Assembly: GCF_023630705.1 (NCBI RefSeq)
Contig: NZ_JALQEM010000028.1
Span: forward strand, 310,001-374,000
Length of the DNA: 64,000 nucleotides
Direction: 5' to 3'
Source: Caballeronia sp. GAFFF1
GTDB taxonomy: Bacteria; Pseudomonadota; Gammaproteobacteria; Burkholderiales; Burkholderiaceae
Shown: positions 57,593-64,000 of the stretch, in pieces
Layout of the letters: each line of letters opens with the position of its first letter
How positions within the stretch are numbered: the stretch's first letter is position 1
Position numbers and translations under genes: made by a program
The notes under the pieces: model-generated
The model's database searches: none
Seen by the model: the letters and a program-made list of their open reading frames with translations, nothing else
What the model was told of the DNA's origin: nothing

Positions 57593-58789
57593 ATGATGTT
57601 CACTCGCAAACGCATCTACGCCGCGCTAGGCGCGACGCTGATCATCGCAGGCGCGGGCGGCTATACCGTCTGGCGCGGCCAGGGCGACGCGGCCATCAAT
57701 CAGGCGCGCGCCGCGGCACACAGTCCGACCGCCACCGAAGTGGACGTGGCGACCGTCTTGTCGAAGACCATCACGGATTGGCAAAGCTATTCCGGCAGGC
57801 TCGAAGCGGTGAATCACGTGGACATTCGTCCGCTCGTGCCCGGCACCATCGTCGCCGTTCATTTCAAGGACGGCGCGCTCGTGAAGAAGGGCGATCCGCT
57901 CTTCACCATCGATCCGCGTCCCTACGAAGCCGAAGTGGATCGCGCACAGGCGCAGCTCGCGGCAGCGCAGGCCCGTAACGGCTATACGTCTACGGACGCG
58001 GCGCGAGCCGAACGTCTGCTCTCGGACAACGCCATCGCCAAGCGCGACTACGACGAGAAGCAGAACGCTGCGCGCGAGGCCGTCGCGAATCTGAAGGCCG
58101 CGCAGGCCGCGCTCGAAGCCGCGAAGATCAATCTAGCGTACACGCATATCGTCGCGCCGGTGTCGGGCCGCGTCTCGCGCGCGGAACTGACGGTCGGGAA
58201 CATCGTGTCGACGGGCGCGAATGCGCCGCTACTGACAACGCTCGTCTCTGTTTCGCCGATCTACGCCTCATTCGATGTGGATGAGCAGACGTACCTGCGC
58301 TATCTCGGCCGCGATGCGGGCAGCACCGTGCCGGTCTCGCTGGGCCTGGCGAACGAGGACGGCTATTCGCGCGAAGGCGTCGTCGATTCGGTCGATAACC
58401 GTCTGGACACGACGTCCGGCACCATCCGCGTGCGCGCGCGCTTCAACAACCCGGATGGGTCGCTCGTGCCGGGGCTCTACGCGCGCATCAAGGTGGGCGG
58501 CGGCACCCCGCATCCGGCGGTGCTCGTCGACGACGCCGCCATCGGCACGGATCAGGACAAGAAGTACGTGATGGTCGTGGACAAGGACAACCGCGTGCAA
58601 TACCGCGAAGTCACGCTGGGCCAGACGCATGACGGCCTGCGCGTGATCGCTAAGGGACTCGCTCCGGGCGAGCGCATTGTCGTGAACGGCCTGCAGCGCG
58701 TGCGTCCCAACGATGTCGTGAAGGTTAACGCCGTCGCCATGAACAACGCCGGCGATGTGCCTGCGGTGAAGACGGCATCGGCACAGTGA
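57593..58789 (+). CDS. ceoA: RND efflux periplasmic adaptor CeoA/BpeE-like
   Basis: A 398-residue AcrA-type adaptor with an N-terminal helix (KRIYAALGATLIIAGAGGYT). The lipoyl segments RPLVPGTIVAVHFKDGALVK and VAPVSGRVSRAELTVGNIV flank the coiled-coil hairpin (residues about 105-180), and the beta-barrel follows. No lipobox is visible. GGAG lies upstream of ATG 57593; 57596 is also a start. It links CeoB to OpcM. Confidence 0.92.
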   Translation: MMFTRKRIYAALGATLIIAGAGGYTVWRGQGDAAINQARAAAHSPTATEVDVATVLSKTITDWQSYSGRLEAVNHVDIRPLVPGTIVAVHFKDGALVKKGDPLFTIDPRPYEAEVDRAQAQLAAAQARNGYTSTDAARAERLLSDNAIAKRDYDEKQNAAREAVANLKAAQAALEAAKINLAYTHIVAPVSGRVSRAELTVGNIVSTGANAPLLTTLVSVSPIYASFDVDEQTYLRYLGRDAGSTVPVSLGLANEDGYSREGVVDSVDNRLDTTSGTIRVRARFNNPDGSLVPGLYARIKVGGGTPHPAVLVDDAAIGTDQDKKYVMVVDKDNRVQYREVTLGQTHDGLRVIAKGLAPGERIVVNGLQRVRPNDVVKVNAVAMNNAGDVPAVKTASAQ

Positions 58790-58820
58790 TGCGCGTCATT
58801 CGTAACGAACAGAACCCGTC

Positions 58821-61800
58821 ATGAACATATCCAAATTCTTCATCGACCGCCCGATTTTTGCGGGCGTGTTATCGGTGGTCGTGCTGCTGGCCGGGATCAT
58901 CGCAATGTTCAGGCTGCCGATCTCCGAGTATCCGGAAGTCGTGCCGCCTTCGGTGGTCGTCCATGCGCAGTATCCGGGCGCGAATCCGAAGGTGATCGCG
59001 GAGACCGTGGCCTCGCCGCTCGAAGAGCAGATCAACGGCGTGGAAGACATGCTCTACATGCAGTCGCAGGCCAACAGCGACGGCAACCTGACGACCACGG
59101 TCACCTTCAAGCTCGGCACCGATCCGGACAAGAACACGCAGCTCGTGCAGAACCGCGTGAATCAGGCGTTGCCGCGTCTGCCGCAAGACGTGCAGCGGCT
59201 CGGCGTCACGACGATCAAGTCGTCGCCCACGCTCACGATGGTCGTCCACCTGAACTCGCCCAACGGCCGTTACGACATGACGTATCTGCGCAATTACGCG
59301 CTGATCAACGTGAAGGACCGGCTCGAACGTATCGCCGGCGTCGGCGAAGTGCAACTGTGGGGCTCGGGCGATTACTCGATGCGTGTATGGCTCGATCCGC
59401 AAAAGGTCGCGCAGCGCGGCCTGACGGCGACCGATGTCGTCAACGCCATTCGGGAGCAGAACGTGCAGGTCGCGGCAGGCGTGATCGGCGGTTCGCCGAC
59501 GCTGCCTAACGTGCCGCTGCAACTGAACGTGAATGCGCGCGGTCGCTTGCAGAACGAGTCCGAGTTCCGCGATATCGTGCTGAAAACGTCGCCGGACGGC
59601 GCGGTCACGCATCTCGGCGATGTCGCCCGTGTCGAGCTCGCGGCGTCCGAATACGGCTTGCGCTCGCTCCTCGACAACAAGTCGGCCGTGGCTATCGCGA
59701 TCAATCAGCAGCCTGGCGCGAACTCGCTGCAAATCTCCGACGAAGTGCGCAAGACGATGAAGGAACTGCAGGCGGACATGCCCGCAGGCCTCGAATATCA
59801 GATCGTCTATGACCCGACGCAGTTCGTGCGTTCCAGTATCGAAGCCGTCATCCATACGCTCGCGGAGGCCATTGCGCTCGTCGTGCTCGTGGTGATCGTG
59901 TTCTTGCAGACGTGGCGCGCGTCGATCATTCCGCTGCTCGCCGTGCCGGTGTCGATCGTCGGTACGTTCTCGCTGTTGCTCGCATTCGGTTTCTCGATCA
60001 ACGCGCTATCGCTCTTCGGCATGGTGCTCGCTATCGGTATCGTCGTGGACGATGCGATCGTGGTGGTCGAGAACGTCGAGCGCAACATCGAAGCGGGCTT
60101 GTCCGCGCGAGAGGCGACGTATCAGGCCATGCGCGAAGTGAGCGGGCCGATCATCGCGATTGCGCTGACGCTCGTGGCCGTATTCGTGCCGCTCGCGTTC
60201 ATGTCCGGCTTGACGGGCCAGTTCTACAAGCAGTTCGCAATGACCATCGCCATCTCGACGGTGATCTCCGCGTTCAACTCGCTGACGCTGTCGCCCGCGC
60301 TGGCCGCGCTGCTGCTCAAGGGTCATGACGAGCCGAAGGACTGGCTCACGCGCGGCATGGATCGCGTGTTCGGTGGCTTCTTCCGGCGCTTCAACGCAGT
60401 GTTTCATCGTGGTTCCGAGTCCTATAGCAAGGGCGTGAAAAGCGTCATCAACCGCAAGGCGATCATGATGGTGCTCTATGCGGTGCTGCTCGGCGGCGCG
60501 GCATTGATGGGCAAGATCGTGCCGGGCGGCTTCGTGCCCGCGCAGGACAAGGAGTATCTGATCAGCTTCGCGCAGTTGCCGAACGGCGCATCGCTCGACC
60601 GCACAGAAGGCGTGATCCGCGAAATGAGCGCCATCGCTCTGAAGCAGCCGGGCGTGGAAAGCGCGGTGGAGTTTCCGGGCTTGTCCGTGAACGGATTCAC
60701 GAATTCGTCGAGTGCGGGCATCGTGTTCGTCACGCTCAAGCCCTTCAAGGACCGCGTGCATGACAAGGCGCTTTCCGCGAACGCGATCGCAGGCGCGCTG
60801 AACCAGAAATACGCGGGCATCAAGGGATCGTTCATCGCCGTGTTCCCGCCGCCGCCGGTGCTCGGCCTGGGCACGCTCGGCGGCTTCAAGATGCAGCTCG
60901 AAGATCGCGGCGCGCTCGGCTATGCTGCGCTCGCCGATGCCACGCAAGCATTCATCAAGCGTGCATCGCAAACGCCGGAACTGGGCTCGACGTTCTCCAG
61001 CTATCAGATCAACGTGCCGCAGCTGAACGTCGATCTGGATCGCGTGAAGGCAAAGCAACTGGGCGTCTCCGTCACCGATGTGTTCGACACGATGCAGGTC
61101 TATCTCGGCTCGCTGTATGTGAACGACTTCAATCGCTTCGGCCGCGTGTATCAGGTGCGCGTGCAAGCGGATGCGCCGTTCCGCGCGAATCCCGAGGACA
61201 TCGGCTTGCTGAAGACGCGCAATGCGAATGGCGACATGGTGCCTTTGTCGTCGCTCGTGAGAGTCTCGCCAACGTATGGCCCCGAAATGGTGGTGCGCTA
61301 CAACGGCTATACGGCAGCGGACATCAACGGCGGTCCCGCGCCCGGCTATTCGTCGGGACAGGCGCAGGCGGCGGCCGAACGCATCGCAGCGGAAGTGCTG
61401 CCGCGCGGGATCAAGTTCGAGTGGACCGATCTCACGTATCAGCAGATCCTCGCGGGCAACGCTGCGCTGTGGGTGTTCCCGATCAGCGTGCTGCTCGTGT
61501 TCCTTGTGCTTGCCGCGCTGTATGAAAGCCTCACGCTGCCGCTCGCGGTCATTCTGATCGTGCCGATGAGTATCTTGTCCGCGCTGCTCGGCGTATGGCT
61601 CACCGACGGCGACAACAACATCTTCACGCAGATCGGCTTGATGGTGCTCGTGGGCTTGTCCGCGAAAAACGCGATTCTGATCGTCGAATTCGCACGCGAA
61701 CTGGAGATGCAGGGGCGCTCCATCGTGCAGGCCGCGATCGAAGCCAGCCGCCTGCGTCTGCGCCCGATCCTGATGACGTCCATCGCGTTCATCATGGGCG

Positions 61801-62021
61801 TGGTGCCGCTCGTCTTGTCGTCGGGTGCAGGCTCTGAAATGCGGCACGCAATGGGCGTCGCGGTGTTCTTCGGCATGTTGGGCGTGACGCTCTTCGGCCT
61901 GATGCTCACCCCCGTGTTCTACGTGATTCTGCGCAAGCTGAGCCGCACCGAACATGTGACGGACAAGCATGGCACGCATCCGCAGATGCGCGGTATCGGC
62001 GCTTCGTACGAGGCGCAATGA
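58821..62021 (+). CDS. ceoB: RND efflux permease CeoB/BpeF-like (HAE1)
   Basis: A 1066-residue drug/proton antiporter of the AcrB family. Relay residues are intact: Asp pair in GIVVDDAIVVVENVER and Lys in GLSAKNAILIVEFARE. N-terminus MNISKFFIDRPIFAGVLSVV is typical. The pump extrudes chloramphenicol, trimethoprim and fluoroquinolones in B. cenocepacia and B. pseudomallei homologues; the substrate range here is inferred from that. It follows ceoA by 31 bases and its stop overlaps the frame of opcM. Confidence 0.95.
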   Translation: MNISKFFIDRPIFAGVLSVVVLLAGIIAMFRLPISEYPEVVPPSVVVHAQYPGANPKVIAETVASPLEEQINGVEDMLYMQSQANSDGNLTTTVTFKLGTDPDKNTQLVQNRVNQALPRLPQDVQRLGVTTIKSSPTLTMVVHLNSPNGRYDMTYLRNYALINVKDRLERIAGVGEVQLWGSGDYSMRVWLDPQKVAQRGLTATDVVNAIREQNVQVAAGVIGGSPTLPNVPLQLNVNARGRLQNESEFRDIVLKTSPDGAVTHLGDVARVELAASEYGLRSLLDNKSAVAIAINQQPGANSLQISDEVRKTMKELQADMPAGLEYQIVYDPTQFVRSSIEAVIHTLAEAIALVVLVVIVFLQTWRASIIPLLAVPVSIVGTFSLLLAFGFSINALSLFGMVLAIGIVVDDAIVVVENVERNIEAGLSAREATYQAMREVSGPIIAIALTLVAVFVPLAFMSGLTGQFYKQFAMTIAISTVISAFNSLTLSPALAALLLKGHDEPKDWLTRGMDRVFGGFFRRFNAVFHRGSESYSKGVKSVINRKAIMMVLYAVLLGGAALMGKIVPGGFVPAQDKEYLISFAQLPNGASLDRTEGVIREMSAIALKQPGVESAVEFPGLSVNGFTNSSSAGIVFVTLKPFKDRVHDKALSANAIAGALNQKYAGIKGSFIAVFPPPPVLGLGTLGGFKMQLEDRGALGYAALADATQAFIKRASQTPELGSTFSSYQINVPQLNVDLDRVKAKQLGVSVTDVFDTMQVYLGSLYVNDFNRFGRVYQVRVQADAPFRANPEDIGLLKTRNANGDMVPLSSLVRVSPTYGPEMVVRYNGYTAADINGGPAPGYSSGQAQAAAERIAAEVLPRGIKFEWTDLTYQQILAGNAALWVFPISVLLVFLVLAALYESLTLPLAVILIVPMSILSALLGVWLTDGDNNIFTQIGLMVLVGLSAKNAILIVEFARELEMQGRSIVQAAIEASRLRLRPILMTSIAFIMGVVPLVLSSGAGSEMRHAMGVAVFFGMLGVTLFGLMLTPVFYVILRKLSRTEHVTDKHGTHPQMRGIGASYEAQ

Positions 62022-62029
62022 GGTCGATA

Positions 62030-63535
62030 ATGAACAAGATGCCTATACAAAAATGGCTGGGTTTGCCCGCGCTGATGAGCGCATTGCTGGTGGTCGCGGG
62101 ATGTTCGCTCGCGCCCACGTATGAAAAGCCGGACGTGAACGCGCCGAGCGCCTATAAGGAAACGCCGACGCTCGCGCCTTCGGAAGCGGGCACCTGGAAG
62201 ACCGCGCAGCCTTCGGAAGAGATGATGCGCGGCGAATGGTGGACGCTTTTCGACGATGCCACGCTCAACGATCTCGAACGTCAGGCGCAAGAAGCGAATC
62301 AGAACCTTAAAGCCGCGGCGGCGCGCGTGAAGGAAGCGCGGGCGATCAATCAGACTGCGCGCGCAGGACTCTTTCCGACGCTCGACGCAGGCTTCGGTCC
62401 GACGCGCGAAAAGTTCTCGCCCGCATCGCAGTTCCTGCCTCCGAACGCGAACGTTCCGGCGCAGACCTTGTGGCGCGCGCAGGCCAGCGTGTCGTACGAG
62501 GTGGATCTGTTCGGGCGCGTGTCCAATACCGTGCAGGCCGCCAACGCCGACACGCAGCAAAGCGAAGCGTTGTTCCGTTCTGTGCAGCTCGCGTTGCAGG
62601 CGGATGTCGCGCAAAACTATTTCGAACTGCGCGAGCGCGATGCCGAACTGGACGTGTACACGCGCACCGTGACGTTGCGCGAGGAGGCGCTGAAGCTCGC
62701 AGAGCGACGGTTCACCGAAGGCGATATCAGCGAGCTCGATGTGGCGCGCGCCAAGTCGGAACTCGCGACCGCGCGTTCGGATGCGATGACCGTACAGCGG
62801 CTGCGCGCGGCATCCGAGCATAGTCTCGCGGTGTTGCTCGGCAAGACGCCCGCCGAGTTTTCGATGGCCGCTAATCCGCTCAAGCCTGTCACCGTGCACG
62901 TGCCGCCTGGCTTGCCGTCTTCGTTGCTGGAGCGTCGTCCGGACATTGCGGCTGCCGAGCGGTCGATGGCGGCGGCGAATGCGCGCATCGGCGTGGCGAA
63001 GGCGGCGTTCTTTCCGTCGCTCAACCTGACGGCATCGGGCGGCTTCGAGTCCGCCACGCTCGGCGATCTCTTCAACTGGTCGAGCCGCACGTTCCTGCTC
63101 GGACCGTTTGCGGGCACCATGCTGAATCTGCCGATCTTCGATGGCGGCCGTCGCAAGGGCAATCTCGCCAATGCGCGCGCCATCTACGAAGAGGACGTGG
63201 CGAATTATCGCCAGCAAGTGCTCGTGGCGTTTCGCGAAGTCGAGGACAACCTGTCTGACTTGCGCATTCTGGAGACGCAGACGGCGACGCAAGCGGATGC
63301 GGTGAATGCGTCGGTACGCGCCGCGCAACTGTCGCGCAGGCAGTACACGGAAGGCGCGGTGAACTATCTCGACGTGATCGACGCGGACCGCACGGTGCTG
63401 CAATCGCAGCGTGCGGCGGTTCAGCTCGCGGGCGCGCAGGCGGTATCGACCGTCAATCTTGTTCGGGCTCTGGGCGGCGGCTGGGGCGATGCAATGCCCA
63501 CGCCCGTGCCTGAACCGAGCCTCGCGCAGAAGTAA
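62030..63535 (+). CDS. opcM: Outer membrane efflux lipoprotein OpcM/OprC-like
   Basis: A 501-residue TolC-type lipoprotein of the NodT family. Lipobox VVAGCS follows the signal MNKMPIQKWLGLPALMSALL. Two OEP repeats with long helices and the typical ERRPDIAAAERSMAAANARI and AAFFPSLNLTASGG blocks. The ATG at 62030 has AGG upstream; 62018, overlapping the ceoB stop as ATGA, is possible. It completes the CeoAB-OpcM pump and is followed by an intrinsic terminator. Confidence 0.93.
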   Translation: MNKMPIQKWLGLPALMSALLVVAGCSLAPTYEKPDVNAPSAYKETPTLAPSEAGTWKTAQPSEEMMRGEWWTLFDDATLNDLERQAQEANQNLKAAAARVKEARAINQTARAGLFPTLDAGFGPTREKFSPASQFLPPNANVPAQTLWRAQASVSYEVDLFGRVSNTVQAANADTQQSEALFRSVQLALQADVAQNYFELRERDAELDVYTRTVTLREEALKLAERRFTEGDISELDVARAKSELATARSDAMTVQRLRAASEHSLAVLLGKTPAEFSMAANPLKPVTVHVPPGLPSSLLERRPDIAAAERSMAAANARIGVAKAAFFPSLNLTASGGFESATLGDLFNWSSRTFLLGPFAGTMLNLPIFDGGRRKGNLANARAIYEEDVANYRQQVLVAFREVEDNLSDLRILETQTATQADAVNASVRAAQLSRRQYTEGAVNYLDVIDADRTVLQSQRAAVQLAGAQAVSTVNLVRALGGGWGDAMPTPVPEPSLAQK

Positions 63536-63546
63536 TGCGAACGCAC

Positions 63547-63575
63547 AAAGCCCCGCTCGAAGCGGGGCTTTTGTT
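63547..63575 (+). terminator. Terminator of the ceoAB-opcM operon
   Basis: AAAGCCCCGCT (63547-63557) and AGCGGGGCTTT (63561-63571) form an 11-bp stem with a CGA loop, followed by TGTT. It lies 12 bases after the opcM stop. Confidence 0.85.
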
Positions 63576-63680
63576 ATGAAGGCGATTGTTCGTCGCGAGG
63601 AACATATGTCTTCACCTGGCGCCCATTTATCCCATGCGACGCGATCCCTAGAATCTCAATCATGGGAACGGGAGCGTGCA

Positions 63681-63902
63681 ATGAGAGCCTTGATCGAAAG
63701 ACAGCTATATCAACCGTCAGTGGTCCTGCCACTGCTTCTTCTAACGCGCCTGATGGTGTCGCTCGACTTCAACCTCGCGCAAGTCGCATTCGTGGTGCTG
63801 CTGAGAGGCTCGCAGCAGGCTTATCATTTCATGCATCGGGCGGCGCTGCGTCAGCGTGACGGCGCGGCGGTGGGGCGCATTGCCTGCCGTCACTGCTGCT
63901 GA
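63681..63902 (+). CDS. Small hypothetical membrane protein
   Basis: A 73-residue product with a hydrophobic stretch (SVVLPLLLLTRLMVSLDFNL) and a second one (LAQVAFVVLLRG), then a basic, His/Cys-ending tail. GGGAG precedes the ATG at 63681. No domain is recognised. It is small and isolated, so confidence is moderate. Confidence 0.55.
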   Translation: MRALIERQLYQPSVVLPLLLLTRLMVSLDFNLAQVAFVVLLRGSQQAYHFMHRAALRQRDGAAVGRIACRHCC

Positions 63903-63908
63903 CCGTAC

Positions 63909-64000
63909 TCAATACACTTCGGGGACATACATCGATTCCGGCACGGGCTGACGCAGGTAATCGGGATTGAACACGCGTTCAGGCAGCGTGATCTGCGGGT
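63909..64000 (-). CDS. C-terminal fragment of an unidentified protein
   Basis: The last 29 codons of a leftward gene that begins outside the window. The visible end is YLRQPVPESMYVPEVY, preceded by PQITLPERVFNPD. I do not recognise the family. Codon use is typical of the region. Confidence 0.6.
   Translation of the reverse strand, partial: PQITLPERVFNPDYLRQPVPESMYVPEVY

Overview
The window is a high-GC chromosomal segment from a member of Burkholderia sensu lato (Burkholderia, Paraburkholderia or Caballeronia). The evidence is the gene content: a lysR-llpE-RND efflux cluster in the ceoR-llpE-ceoAB-opcM order, three DUF4148 proteins, a DUF3331 protein, a DUF2760/Hsp70/Hsp70 operon and an E1-type dehydrogenase beside an Lrp regulator. 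I see no phage, insertion sequence, tRNA, rRNA or CRISPR array. Functions are assigned by reading translations; no database search was run.

Layout. 1-6.4 kb: the start of cheV (cut by the window edge), a CBS protein, a lipid kinase and phosphoesterase pair, a MAPEG protein, an esterase, a hybrid histidine kinase and a Lys-rich small protein. 6.5-11.8 kb: DUF2760-Hsp70-Hsp70 operon. 12.2-23.7 kb: a complete assimilatory nitrate/nitrite island, with cobA-nasT-nasS leftward and transporter-nirB-nirD-diaphorase-nasA rightward. 23.7-31.9 kb: an RND efflux operon ending in its own two-component system. 32.1-34.5 kb: two DUF4148 proteins and an Nramp transporter. 34.5-36.4 kb: motA-motB. 36.6-42.2 kb: an XRE regulator, small proteins, two MFS transporters and an OmpR-type regulator. 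42.8-46.2 kb: DUF2628, a DUF333 lipoprotein, an HtrA-like protease and an Ap4A phosphorylase. 46.4-55.3 kb: accessory region with four small peptide genes, an Lrp regulator/E1 dehydrogenase pair, and a non-coding stretch with three tandem copies of a ~259-bp repeat. 55.4-63.6 kb: ceoR, llpE, ceoA, ceoB, opcM efflux locus. The right edge cuts an unidentified gene.

The best regulatory find is the 574-bp gap between cobA and the nitrate transporter. It contains two divergent sigma-54 promoters, three NtrC-like dyads between them, and in each transcript a two-hairpin ANTAR (NasT) target ending in a terminator. Both leaders share an identical 14-nt second hairpin (GGACAACGGCGTCC) whose 3' arm is also the 5' arm of the terminator. 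This implies that NasT controls both the structural genes and its own operon, with nitrogen limitation (NtrC) and nitrate (NasS-NasT) integrated in both directions.

Other points of note: a tandem pair of 37-residue paralogous peptides with a GG motif and a Ser/Thr-rich tail; an LlpE protein whose nucleophile position reads Asp instead of Ser; an RND permease lacking the usual relay lysine; a hairpin that buries the ribosome-binding site of the lipid kinase; and a large stem-loop in the motA leader.
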